Below the pieces are notes generated by a model. It searched no databases, had not been told where the DNA came from, and was given only the letters and a program-made list of their open reading frames with translations. A program made the translations under genes and the position numbers. This document shows positions 32,404 to 43,321 of a DNA stretch of 64,000 nt, in pieces. Numbering within the stretch: the first letter of the stretch is position 1; each line of letters opens with the position of its first letter. The stretch is from the NCBI GenBank assembly GCA_963969595.1, contig OZ018412.1, positions 4,218,501 through 4,282,500 on the forward strand. The letters run 5' to 3'. This stretch comes from Neckera pumila. Lineage: Eukaryota > Streptophyta > Bryopsida > Hypnales > Neckeraceae.

Positions 32404-35400
32404 GATTGCTCCAAACCAGCGCAACCGCGACCGGTTTACAAGCAAGTGCAAATTCTTCCAAGGGAGCAGACTGCACTGAATTATGGTCATTCAGCCGGAA
32501 CAGAGAATTCGGACAAGTGACGGTGTAAGGTGGAGCTGCCAGTTCGAGCAGAGGGCGTGGTCAACCGAGTATCGACCTGCAGTTCCACCAGGAACCAAAC
32601 CAGACAATCAATCAAAAGGAGTAAGAGGAAGTCGAAAAGGAAACCGGAATCAAGTAGTGATTCGGATTGGCTTTCTTCAGAGTAGAGACTGGAACCAGAG
32701 ATAGAACGACTAGAAGAAGGAGCAGACGGTGACCGGATTTCGATAGATATCAGTGCAAAGATCCGATGGGAAATCTTTGGACCGGATATTGTACGAACCC
32801 AAAAGACGGTTACATTCAGCGATGCTCCAGTGATCGTTATTCTGGATGTGAGTACCCATGAGTATAATATCATCCAGGATATTAAGGATCAGAAGGCGAA
32901 TGTGACGATCGGACAACTAGTCCACGACAATGTGATGTACCAAAAGCTGATCCGAGACGCCTGGACCAGGAAGCGAAAGAGGAAGGTGAAGCTACCCGCA
33001 GTGGCAGTCAACTTTTCTCAACCGGAAGATGCTGGAGCTCCCAAGGTCACAGTAGAGATAGAGGGATGTGCGATTCCCAAGGTTCCCATCAATGGCGGAT
33101 TGGGAGAATGGGAGTTAACTTGATGTTGGAAGACACAGCGTTTGATTTGGGATTCACCACGTTCGAAGCCACGGAACAAGTTTTCCAGATGGCGGACCAG
33201 TCCCGAGTACATCCGGTTGGAAGGCTTTCACAAGTGCCAACCTGGATTGGTGAAACGGACTATTTGTTGAACTACGTCATCATCCGTATTCATAAGGGTA
33301 GACCCTTTCCGATGTTACTCGGAAGACCTTGGTTGTATTCCACCCAAGTTCTTGTAGATTGGGGAGCTAAGGAACTGGTGGTAGGAAAGCCGTCCACGCG
33401 GATTCCTTGGGCGGTGGAGAAACATTTGGGGGAGACCAGCGACTCGGATGGATATACGACGGACTGGTCTGATCCGGAAGATTCCGCTGCGAGCTATTAT
33501 GTAGATCCGTTCGAGCACCAATCCGAGGCAAATTATGGATTCTCCGAGGCAGTGTTAGAGCATGAGCCGGGAGAAATCCGGGAGACAATATTGGAAGACC
33601 GATCCTTAGGAGAGTCGAGTGTTCCACTCACGGCGGAGTGGATCGCTCAACAGATCGGGAGTGGAAATCTTCTCGCCAATGGAGATGATACGGTAGGACC
33701 GGGTTGGGGAAATTTAGCGTCCTTTTCGGAGGAGGGGTATGCGGAGAAAGTCAAACTGATTGTTTCACCTGCTGATTACGAGAAGGAGAATGTTGAACCC
33801 GACAAGAGTTTTTATCTTAATAAGCTCTTGAAGGATACGGAGAGATCCGGATATATTCAACTTTTGAAGGAGAATCTGGACGTTTTTGCTTGGGAGCCAT
33901 CCGATCTGAAAGGGATTCCCTCTCACCTCGGGGAGCATTGCATTGACTTGATGGAAGGATCCATTCCGGTCCGACAGCGACAGTACCGGCTCAACCCCAA
34001 GTATTCGTTGATGGTGAAGGAGGAAATCGATCGATTGTTGGAGGCAAGATTCATCTATTTGGTCCACAACTCCGAATGGATTTCCCCCATTGTGATTGTT
34101 CCGAAGAAGGTCGGAGCGGATGGTAAGGTCAAGATCCGGGTTTGTCAAGACTTCCGGAAATTGAACGCGGCCACGAAGAAGGATTATTTCCCTCTCCCGT
34201 TCACTGACATTATTCTGGATCACATTGCTGGCCATGAGTGCTATAGTTTCTTGGATGGATTTTCTGGTTATAACTAGGTATTCATTCAGTGGTGCGATCA
34301 GCTAAAGACGACATTTACGACGGAGTGGGGGACTTACGCCTTCACCCGGATGCCCTTTGGTCTGTGTAATGCGCCCTGAACATTTCAGCGACTCATGATG
34401 GACATTTTCAAAGATTTCCTTCGGCATTTCCTTGAAGTGTTCATAGACGACTTTGCTGTTTTTAGTAACCGGGAAAGTCATCTCGAGTGTTTGAGGAAGA
34501 CGTTCTAGAAGTGCCGAGAGACCAGTTTGAAGCTACACCCGGGCAAGTGTTTTTTCGGAATGAGTTCCGGAATTCTGCTCGGTCATGTAGTAAGTCAAAC
34601 TGGATTACAGGCAGACCTGGATAAGGTAAAAGTGATGCTTTCCTTGTTACCTCCAACCAACATAAAGGAAGTCCGCGGATTTCTTGGATGCGTAGGCTAC
34701 TACAGACGGTTCATCAATGGATATGCCAAGAGGGCTATTCTGCTCACGGAACTTTTGAAGAAGGATACGGAATTCGTTTGGGATGGAAGGAGACAGCAAG
34801 CCTTTGAGGATTTGAAGACCCAGTTGGCTAAAGGTCCGATCCTGTCAATCCCGGATTGGACAAAGGAATTCCATGTTACTATCGATGCATCGGGCTGGTG
34901 TTTGGGATCTATTATGTGGCAATTTGACGCAGAAAGGCGGGAGAACCCAATCTACTATGCGAGCAGACAAATGAATTTGGCGGAACGGAATTACACCACC
35001 ATGGAACGGGAAGCGTTAGCCGTGGTCTACTCGTGTAAGAAGTTCCGGCATTATCTACTGGGGTACAAGGTAATTTTCCATACGGATCACGATTCTTTGA
35101 AATACCTTGTGAACAAACCAGATTTGTCGGGCCGGATTGCTAGATGGATTTTGCTCTTGCAAGAATTTAACTACGAAGTTGTAGTCAAACCCGGAAAGGC
35201 AAATGTTAATGCGGATTACCTCTCGAGGCAAAGAGGACAGAATTTCGTTACGGATATATCTGCCGATTTTCCGGATGAATTCCCGAATCCGGTGATGAAT
35301 CCGGCAGTGGTAGAAACTTTAGGTTCCCCTTTGGTCGAAGTCTTTTACCTCAATGATGAATTTGATTCTGAATACAAAGATATCATAGATTATTTGATGA

Positions 35401-36164
35401 CGTCTAGATATCCGGACTAGATGAGTCATGAGGAGAAAGAGATTTTCCAAAAGAAAGTGGCTCCGTATACTTTGATTAGGGGAGTCCTTTTTAGGTTAGG
35501 AACGGATGACGTTCTCAGATGATGCCTAGAACCCCCGGAACGGAAGAAGGTAATCCAAGCCCTTTACGCAGGGAGTTCAAGAGGGCATTTTGCCTTTATA
35601 AGTACAGTAAATCGAATCCGATCAACCAGATACTGGTGGCCGTATTTATATAGAGATGTGAGGAATTTTGTGCGAAGTTGTGATCAGTGTCAATGGACAG
35701 GAGCACCGTCCTTCCGAAACCACTGGCCACTGACTCCTATCATTCTTCTAGCACCATTTGAGAAATGGAGGATAGATTTTATTGGACCTATTTTTCCTGT
35801 CAGTGGACGGAAGAAGAGGTACATTATCCTAGCCACGCATTATGCCACCAAATGGGTGGAGGCCAAAGCAACACGGAAGAACGACGCGGAGACTTTGGCA
35901 AACTTTCTGTTTGCAGAAATCTTCATGCGATTTGGTCATCCGCTCGAGTTGGTCAGCGACTGGGGAACCCATTTCCTCAATGACGTTATCGTCGACCTGA
36001 CAACCAGGTACCTTATCAAGCACCAGAAGATGACTCCTTACAACCCTAAAGCGAACGGATTGACGGAGCGGGCAAACGGGATTGTTGGTAAGATCCTGAA
36101 TAAGATGGTTTCCGCTCACAAGACGGACTGGGACCGGAAACTACCTTCGACAGTACACGCATAC
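32404..36164 (+). pseudogene. Ty3/gypsy pol, part 1: protease, RT, RNase H, integrase
   Basis: Domains appear in standard order. The protease-like region near 33065-33420 has PINGG where an Asp is expected in the active site, plus a frameshift near 33100. Reverse transcriptase spans 33820-34520, with KIRVCQDFRKLN, MPFGLCNAP and the catalytic FIDDFAVFS. RNase H spans about 34790-35230, with DASGWCLG and TDHDSLKYL. The integrase has a CDQC zinc motif and a core with WRIDFIGP, SDWGTHF and NGLTERANG. Stops lie at 34275, 34377, 34507, 35418 and 35520, most explicable as Gln or Arg codons changed by C-to-T. The frame ends at 36164 where a solo LTR is inserted. Confidence 0.85.
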
Positions 36165-37251
36165 TGTCGCAGCACAAGGCAAGCAATTTCCCAGTTATAC
36201 TACCAAAAACCACTTTAAAGTATAACAAAGTGACTCTAAAGATCGAACCCGCAAGATTCTATGATGTAGATAGCCTTATTTGGTCTCTAAGTTAAGTTAG
36301 TACCTATATTTCCTCTTCCGATTCAAACACACAACCGGAAACACAACAACACCCTGAACTACAATCAGATCCTTTCTTACTTCTCCGATCCGGTCCACAT
36401 TCCGATTGGGTCTGATCAACTCTCATCCGCTTGTACTACTACCCGGTTTAGTTTTACCTCTGTTTCACCATCAGAGAGATCGCCCCTTGTTTTTGAGAGT
36501 GGCAGGCCCGTCGCTCCTTCCGTGAATTATAGTGGCTGAAGACCCACTTCTTCTTTCTTCAATTCTCTACACTAACCCGGACTCGGTTTGATCCTTCATA
36601 GCAACCCAAAAAAACTCTCTGGATCACTGGTCACACAAAGCCCCCACGTACGGCCCTTCCATACTACAACGGCCTCAGCGTCCCGTTCCGTCTGTGCGAA
36701 GCCAGGCGGCTGCAAGTGAATCCGTTCGTTCCAACCTCTACTAGAGTTCTTCCATTTGTCCAATGAGACAGCGAGATCTCTCAGGAGATCAGACACTCAA
36801 CCAAATTTCACACCCAGGAGTTCTAGCACGACTAAGGAATCCCTCCCTATTCGCCTAGCCTAACAACGGCTGTCTCGCCCGGAATTCTAAACTCTAGAGC
36901 TGCTGAGGAATTGAAATCCACTCCCAACGCTTTCGCAACCTGCTCACCTGCACATAAGACCAAAACAAACACGCCAAAGGGAGAAATCACACCCACACTA
37001 GCACGCGCCTTCCTAACTCCTCGCCTCATGACCCTCCCGCACACGGGAGAGACATACAACAAGAAGCCAAGAGAAGACATACGCAAAAATGAGGTGAAAG
37101 AACTCCCAGCTCCGAAGCGGAGGCTGATTTATATACAATTTGATTACAAAGCAAAAAGGGACCTCGAAATCCATGTTGGAAATCCGGATCCAATCCTAAC
37201 AAGCCAGACCGGATAGTCATCCAATCCGGTCCTAACTATCTTATAAATATT

Positions 37252-38031
37252 TTACATTCCTACTAACTTCTTATCATATTCTCCAAATCCCCCGCCTAGC
37301 GTAGGACTCCTAGGTTCCTCGGGCAGTTGATTGAAGACGTCTGCCAAGTTCCGGCTCCATTCACCGACAGCTGGATCCGGAAGATCTGATCCTGGCGACG
37401 AATCTATCTGAATTGGCTGCCCCGTTCCAGGTCTCCTGTGAATCTTCCGTGACCCGGGTGTATGATCCTTGCGCTCACCCGGATTCGATCCTCCTGCTAG
37501 AAATGAATCTGGCATCGAAATGTCCGAGAGGTGGATTTTCCGGGAGAATAAGGACCCGTTTAGCTTCTGACTGCTGATGTCCACCCGGTTGGCCGCCTCT
37601 CGTGCTGCCACTAAGGATGCTTCCACCCGATCGGTGAAGTCGCTGAGGATCTGAACTATCCGGGAACCGGATACCTTCTTCTCCTCGTGCACCCCTTGGT
37701 CAAATAAGGCCGCCTTGCCTGCGGTGGATCCGGACTCTCCAAGAGTGTCCTTCACCAACTCAGCCACCTTCCGGATTGCCTCCGCCATCTCCCGGACTAC
37801 TGCCTTGTCTTCCCTAAGGGTGACCATGTTCGCCCTCAGAGTATCGACTTCCTCCTGAAGTCGACGGATCTCCGTCTCTTGTTTCCGGTTCTCTTCCGGA
37901 TCGGCCAGGAATTGCCCCACCTTACCCGGCAAATCGCTATCGACTGGTGCACCCACCAATTCCGAGATAGTGGTCAAAGTCCTCCGCTTGACCTTACAGT
38001 CCGCCCGTATTCCGGCCAGGACAACCGTTAA
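37252..38031 (-). CDS. LTR-borne ORF2 (family A, solo LTR)
   Basis: The complete family A ORF2, in frame with ORF1 and separated from it only by the TAG. It holds the coiled-coil first half, the ALFDQGV motif and a Ser/Pro/Gly-rich second half ending KKLVGM. No break is seen. The first ATG is internal, so the true start, or readthrough from ORF1, is undecided. Confidence 0.6.
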   Translation of the reverse strand, partial: LTVVLAGIRADCKVKRRTLTTISELVGAPVDSDLPGKVGQFLADPEENRKQETEIRRLQEEVDTLRANMVTLREDKAVVREMAEAIRKVAELVKDTLGESGSTAGKAALFDQGVHEEKKVSGSRIVQILSDFTDRVEASLVAAREAANRVDISSQKLNGSLFSRKIHLSDISMPDSFLAGGSNPGERKDHTPGSRKIHRRPGTGQPIQIDSSPGSDLPDPAVGEWSRNLADVFNQLPEEPRSPTLGGGFGEYDKKLVGM

Positions 38032-38928
38032 CTAGTTGAACGGGTCGGTCGGATCCTCGAGATCCGGCATCTCAACATCCGGTCCTTGTTTTGGTGTGGA
38101 CCGGGGGTTCGAGGGGGGTCTTCTCTTATGAGGAGGCGTCGTCTTCTGACGCTTCCTCTGTCGGATCGGCTCCTCCTCTTCTTCTTCTTTCGTCTCGGGT
38201 TTGGATCCGGTCTGCTCCTCCACCTCGTCATCCGAACTCAACTCTCCATACTTCAGGATCGATTCCTGAACACCCCACGTCTTCTCCTCAGTAGGAGTGA
38301 GAAGTTGGTTCCACTGGTAGAGGTGGAAAAGGTAGGGACTCAAAGGAGTGGCCCTACTCTTTCCGATCCTTGTCACCAGTTGGGACACCAGATCGGAAAA
38401 GATCCGAGCCCAGTTTATCTTCCGTTCCCCGCTTAGGGAACCGAAAATGGTGTTGCCAAGGATCATCGTCACCCTCGTCGGCTTCTTTGGGTGGATGATC
38501 GGAACCAGGAACTGAAGGAGGTTACGATGCCGGTCGTTCTTACAGTCTGCGACCGCGTACCCATCCTTGTTACTCGGTTCTCCATGAAATTTGTCATGGA
38601 TGAACTCGTTCTTCCGCCCGGCCATACCGGAACCTCCCATCCGGAAGTTGTAAACTTCCCTCCATCGTTCTTCTTTCCATTCGGTCAAGCGGCCCTGGAG
38701 AGTGTTGTCGAACTCGTTCGACACCTTGCACTTGATCTCCCTCACCATCCGCTCCTCCTGAAACCTCCAGGGTTTATCCATCAGGACAAGGCACCCCATG
38801 GCGTTGAGATCCTCCATCAGCTCAGTCCGGGCCGGTTCCTCCATAGGAATGGCCGGAACTATCTTCCGGAGCTTGACGTCGAAGGAGGAACTGGGAGCGC
38901 CCGGTCTAGTCTTACGCAGCTGAGGCAT
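38032..38928 (-). CDS. LTR-borne ORF1 (family A, solo LTR)
   Basis: Intact frame from ATG 38928 to TAG 38032 (298 codons), the full-length form of family A ORF1. It has the same basic start (MPQLRKTRPG), the conserved DCKNDRHRNLL and NTIFGSLSG segments, an acidic Glu tract, a basic tail and the end DPTDPFN. It is closer to the 3' LTR copy than to the 5' LTR copy: MILGNTIF, MAGRKNEF and EPSNKDGYAV are shared only by these two. Function unknown. Confidence 0.7.
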   Translation of the reverse strand: MPQLRKTRPGAPSSSFDVKLRKIVPAIPMEEPARTELMEDLNAMGCLVLMDKPWRFQEERMVREIKCKVSNEFDNTLQGRLTEWKEERWREVYNFRMGGSGMAGRKNEFIHDKFHGEPSNKDGYAVADCKNDRHRNLLQFLVPIIHPKKPTRVTMILGNTIFGSLSGERKINWARIFSDLVSQLVTRIGKSRATPLSPYLFHLYQWNQLLTPTEEKTWGVQESILKYGELSSDDEVEEQTGSKPETKEEEEEEPIRQRKRQKTTPPHKRRPPSNPRSTPKQGPDVEMPDLEDPTDPFN

Positions 38929-39489
38929 GGACACCAGACGACCGCTGGACCCTTATCGATCGTTACCTCACTCTCTCCTAGCCGCACGTCCCGTTCCTCA
39001 CTTCCTCTCGTCCGATCTCAACCGGAAAGCACTCACAAAACCTGCAACCCACACGTTCTTTACTCTTCCTACACTCTCAGACACACCCAGTCGGAAGCGC
39101 ACATACATCAACGGCTCTAGCGCAGATGGAGGCGAAAAAGCACTCAAGGTCAGCTCCAGAGCTCAAGGGGAGTAAAGGAGTGAAAATGAGGACGACCAGC
39201 CCTTATATACTCTCAGGACCCCTAGCACGTCATCATAACCTTTTCCGGTCCGGTCCTCTCTCGATCCGGTCCAACCCTAATCCATTTTGAGGTGAAATCT
39301 GGATATGATTCCGCTCCTGAATACTAACATTCTGACCGGATCAAATACAGTTTTCTCCTTACTGGATTATTGTTGCCTATCCGTAGTTTCCTTCTGCCTT
39401 TCTAACCGGATACGGATCCTAATTATTTGTTTTTGTTTCGTTATTTAAACAATTAGAGGAAAACCAAAAATTCCGGTTGCGACACATAC

Positions 39490-39968
39490 AACACCACGGA
39501 GAAGACCACAACCGGCAAGACCCCTTACTTTTTGGTCTTCAGTCAGGAGGCAAGCCATGGAGTGGAGTGGAATGTGGAAACTTTCCGAGTCATGGCAGCT
39601 CGAAGCACGGAGTCAGGAAGACTACCTATCCCCGACTTCTCGCCATTGAGGAACTGGAAGAGATTCGAAATACGGCGTTGGAGAGAACCCTAGAGATACA
39701 AACGAAGCAGAAGGAAGATTATGATCGAAAACTTTCAGCTGACCACGGAATCGAGGAAGGAGGACTAGTTCTCTTCTATGACAATCGACACAAGGACTTC
39801 CCGGGTAAATTGCACACCCGATGGATGGGGCCTTTCCGAGTCAACCAGGTTTTCCAGAACGGATCTCTACAATTGGAGATTTTACGAGGTTAGTGGCTTG
39901 ATACTCAAGTGAATGGATCCAGGGTGAAGAAGTACGTTGCTGCTACTTCTTCAGACAACTCCGAATGA
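39490..39968 (+). pseudogene. Ty3/gypsy pol, part 2: integrase C-terminal end
   Basis: Continues the integrase after the solo LTR. The first codons match in frame across the removed insertion, then a shift between about 39550 and 39640 moves coding into the frame ending RLLAIEELEEIR. The GPY/F-like module WMGPFRVNQVFQNGSLQLEIL follows, which helps integrase bind DNA. A TAG at 39891 is followed by an in-frame NGSRVKKY ending and a TGA at 39966-39968. No chromodomain is visible before the polypurine tract. Confidence 0.75.
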
Positions 39969-39991
39969 TGTTTGTGGGGACGCTCACAGAT

Positions 39992-40001
39992 AAGGGAGAG
40001 G
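39992..40001 (+). other. Polypurine tract
   Basis: AAGGGAGAGG three bases before the 3' LTR, the expected place and composition for the plus-strand primer of a Ty3/gypsy element. Confidence 0.8.
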
Positions 40002-40560
40002 TAATGTCGCAACCGGAATTTTTGGTTTTCCTCTAATTGTCTAAATAACGAAACAAAAACAAATAATTAGGATCCGTATCCGGTTAGAAAGGCAGAAGGA
40101 AACTACGGATAGGCAACGATAATCCAGTAAGGAGAAAACTGTATTTGATCCGGTCAGAATGTTAGTATTCAGGAGCGGAATCATATCCAGATTTCACCTC
40201 AAAATGGATTAGGGTTGGACCGGATCGAAAGAGGACCGGACCGGAAAAGGTCATGATGACGTGCTAGGGGTCCTGAGAGTATATAAGGGCTGGTCGTCCT
40301 CATTTTCACTCCTTTACTCCCCTTGAGCTCTGGAGCTGACCTTGAGTGCTTTTTCGCCTCCATCTGCGCTAGAGCCGTTGATGTATGTGCGCTTCCGACT
40401 GGGTGTGTCTGAGAGTGTAGGAAGAGTAAAGAACGTGTGGGTTGCAGGTTTTGTGAGTGCTTTCCGGTTGAGATCGGACGAGAGGAAGTGAGGAACGGGA
40501 CGTGCGGCTAGGAGAGAGTGAGGTAACGATCGATAAGGGTCCAGCGGTCGTCTGGTGTCC

Positions 40561-41457
40561 ATGCCTCAGCTGCGTAAGACTAGACCGGGCGCTCCCAGTT
40601 CCTCCTTCGACGTCAAGCTCCGGAAGATAGTTCCGGTCATTCCTATGGAGGAACCGGCCCGGACTGAGCTGATGGAGGATCTCAACGCCATGGGGTGCCT
40701 TGTCCTGATGGATAAACCCTGGGGGTTTCAGGAGGAGCGGATGGTGAGGGAGATCAAGTGCAAGGTGTCGAACGAGTTCGACAACACTCTCCGGGGCCAC
40801 TTGACCGAATGGAAAGAAGAACGATGGAGGGAAGTTTACAACTTCCGGATGGGAGGTTCCGGTATGGCCGGGCGGAAGAACGAGTTCATCCATGACAAAT
40901 TTCATGGAGAACCGAGTAACAAGGATGGGTACGCGGTCGCAGACTGTAAGAACGACCGGCATCGTAATCTCCTTCAGTTCCTGGTTCCGATCATCCACCC
41001 AAAGAAGCCGACGAGGGTGACGATGATCCTTGGCAACACCATTTTCGGTTCCCTAAGCGGGGAACGGAAGATAAACTGGGCTCGGATCTTTTCCGATCTG
41101 GTGTCCCAACTGGTGACAAGGATTGGAAAGAGTAGGGCCACTCCTTTGAGTCCCTACCTTTTCCACCTCTACCAGTGGAACCAACTTCTCACTCCTATTG
41201 AGGAGAAGACGTGGGGTGTTCAGGAATCGATCCTGAAGTATGGAGAGTCGGGTTCGGATGACGAGGTGGAGGAGCAGACCGGATCCAAACCCGAGACGAA
41301 AGAAGAAGAAGAGGAGGAGTCGATCCGACAGAGGAAGCGTCAGAAGACGACGCCTCCTCATAAGAGAAGACCCCCCTCGAACCCCCGGTCCACACCAAAA
41401 CAAGGACCGGATGTTGAGATGCCGGATCTCGAGGATCCGACCGACCCGTTCAACTAG
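40561..41457 (+). CDS. LTR-borne ORF1 (family A, 3' LTR)
   Basis: Intact 298-codon frame from ATG 40561 to TAG 41455. It has the same architecture as the solo-LTR copy and is nearly identical to it. Residues around KDGYAVADCKNDRHRNLL and TRVTMILGNTIFGSLSG are the best conserved between families. The acidic/basic tail (about residues 230-290) is low complexity. The role is unknown; its position inside an LTR rather than between the LTRs is unusual. Confidence 0.7.
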   Translation: MPQLRKTRPGAPSSSFDVKLRKIVPVIPMEEPARTELMEDLNAMGCLVLMDKPWGFQEERMVREIKCKVSNEFDNTLRGHLTEWKEERWREVYNFRMGGSGMAGRKNEFIHDKFHGEPSNKDGYAVADCKNDRHRNLLQFLVPIIHPKKPTRVTMILGNTIFGSLSGERKINWARIFSDLVSQLVTRIGKSRATPLSPYLFHLYQWNQLLTPIEEKTWGVQESILKYGESGSDDEVEEQTGSKPETKEEEEEESIRQRKRQKTTPPHKRRPPSNPRSTPKQGPDVEMPDLEDPTDPFN

Positions 41458-42084
41458 TTAACGGTTGTCCTGGCCGGAATACGGGCGGACTGTAAGGTCA
41501 AGCGGAGGACTTTGACCACTATCTCGGAATTGGTGGGTGCACCAGTCGATAGCGATTTGCCGGGTAAGGTGGGGCAATTCCTGGCCGATCCGGAAGAGAA
41601 CCGGAAACAAGAGACGGAGATCCGTCGACTTCAGGAGGAAGTCGATACTCTGAGGGCGGACATGGTCACCCTTAGGGAAGACAAGGCAGCAGTCCGGGAG
41701 ATGGCGGAGGCAATCCGGAAGGTGGCTGAGTTGGTGAAGGACACTCTTGGAGAGTCCGGATCCATCGCAGGCAAGGCGGCCTTATTTGACCAAGGGGTGC
41801 ACGAGGAGAAGAAGGCATCCGGTTCCCGGATAGTTTGGATCCTCAGTGACTTCACCGATCGGGTGGAAGCATCCTTAGTGGTAGCACAAAAGGCGGCCGA
41901 CCGGATGGACATCAGCAGTCAGAAGCTAAACGGGTCCTTATTCTCCCGGAAAATCCACCTCTCGGACATTTCGATGTTGATTCGTTTCCAACAGGAGGAT
42001 CGAATCCGGGTGAGCGCAAAGATCATACATCCGTGTCAGGGAAGATTCACAGGAGACCTGGAACGGGACAGCCAATTCAGATAG
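41458..42084 (+). pseudogene. LTR-borne ORF2 (family A, 3' LTR), frameshifted
   Basis: In frame with ORF1 beyond its TAG. The coiled coil and ALFDQGVHEEKK are present, then a one-base loss near 41975 (after SDISM) throws the frame and it ends at 42084. The lost frame is still recognisable down to about 42210. Confidence 0.65.
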
Positions 42085-42352
42085 ATTCGTCACCCGGGTC
42101 AGATCTTCCGGATCTAGCTGCCGGTGAACGGAGCCAGAACTTGGCGGACGTCTTCAATCAACTGCTCCAGGAACCTAGGAGTCCTACGCTGGGCGGGGGA
42201 ATTGGAGAGTAGGATAGGAAGTTAGTAGGTATGTAAAATATTTGTAAGATAGTTAGGACCGGATCGGATGACTATCCAGTCTGGCTTATTAGGATCGGAT
42301 CTAGATGCCCAGCGCGGATTTCGAGGTCCCTTTTTGCTTTGTAATCAAATTG

Positions 42353-42360
42353 TATATAAG
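42353..42360 (+). promoter_or_regulatory. Second TATA box (3' LTR A)
   Basis: TATATAAG, about 970 bp before the LTR end and downstream of ORF1 and ORF2. Related AT-rich boxes sit at a similar distance from the end in family B (48730) and in the short family C LTR (12625). Confidence 0.5.
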
Positions 42361-43321
42361 TCAGCCCCCGCTTGGGAGCTGGGAGTTCTTTCACCTCATT
42401 TTTGCGTACGTCTTCTCTTGGCTTCTTGTTGTGTGTCTCTCCCGTGTGCGGCAGGGTCGTGTGGCAAGGAGTTAGGAAGGCACGTGCTAGTGTGGGTGTG
42501 ATTTCTCCCTTTGGTGTGTTTGTTTTGGTCTCATGTGTAGGTGAGCAGGTTGCGCAAGCGTTGGGAGTGGATTTCAGTTCCTCAGCAGCTCTAGAGTTTA
42601 AAATTCCGGGCGAGGTAGCCATTGTTAGGCTAGGCGGATAGGGAGGGATTCCTTAGTCGTGCTAGAACTTCTGAGTGTGAAATTTGGTTGAGTGTCCGAT
42701 CTCCTAAGAGATCTCGCCACCTCATTGGGCAAACAGAAGAACTTTAATAGAGGTTGGAACGGACGGATTCACTTGCAGCCGCCTGGCTTCGCACAGACGG
42801 AACGAGACGCTGAGGCCGTTGTAGTATGGAAGGGCCGTACGGGGGATCTTTGTGTGACCAGTGATCCGGAGAGTTTTTTGGGTTGCTGTAAAGGATCAAA
42901 CCGGGTCCGGGTTAGTGTAGAGAATTGAAGAAAGAAGAAGTGGGTCTTCAGCCATTATAATTCACGGAAGGAGCGGCAAGCTTGCCACTCTCAAAAACAA
43001 GGGGCGATCTCTCTGATGGTGAAACAGAGGTAAAACTAAACCGGGTAGTAGTACAAGCGGATGAGAGTTGATCACACCTAATCGGAATGTGGATTGGATC
43101 GGAGAAGTAAGAGAGGGTCTGATTGTAGTTCTGGGTGTTGTTGTGTTTCCGGTTGTGTGTTTGAACCGGAAGAAGAAATATAGGTACTAACTTAACTTAG
43201 AGACCAAATAAGGCTATCTACTTCACAGAATCTTGCGGATTTGATCTTTAGAGTCACTTTGTTATACTTTAAAGTGGTTTTTGGTAGTATAACTGGGAAA
43301 TTGCTTGCCCTGTGTTGCGAC

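Larger units (their letters stand above)
36165..39484 (-). mobile_element. Inverted solo LTR of family A inside integrase
   Basis: A complete 3320-bp family A LTR on the minus strand, with ends TGTCGCAG at the left border and TTGCGACA at the right border. It is flanked by a perfect 5-bp duplication CATAC (36160-36164 and 39485-39489). It splits the integrase gene: HAY continues directly as NTTEKTTTGKTPYFL after the insertion. With the 3' LTR (40005-43321) it forms a 3.3-kb inverted repeat separated by about 520 bp. Confidence 0.95.
40005..43321 (+). mobile_element. 3' LTR of the family A Ty3/gypsy element
   Basis: Starts TGTCGCAACCGG after the polypurine tract and ends GTTGCGAC, where the last A of the CGACA tip is replaced or lost. 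It holds ORF1, a broken ORF2, a TATA box at 40280-40288, a second clean TATATAAG at 42353-42360 and the hairpin at 43010-43030. The flank after it is the ORF2 tail of an LTR-B in plus orientation, whereas the 5' LTR abuts an LTR-B ORF1 in minus orientation, and the flanking pentamers do not match. Confidence 0.9.

Noticed and set aside
36847..37220. Small frames on both strands in the LTR-A leader (about 29.7-30.4 kb, 36.6-37.2 kb and 42.3-42.9 kb)
   Set aside because: They recur only because the LTR is repeated, are not conserved in families B or C, and lie beyond ORF2 in the presumed leader.
38491..39120. 209-codon frame opposite ORF1 in the solo LTR and 3' LTR
   Set aside because: It is the complementary strand of ORF1, and the ORF1 frame is the one conserved between families.
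39490..40004. Possible chromodomain at the end of the family A pol
   Set aside because: After the GPY/F-like module only a short NGSRVKKY ending remains before the polypurine tract.
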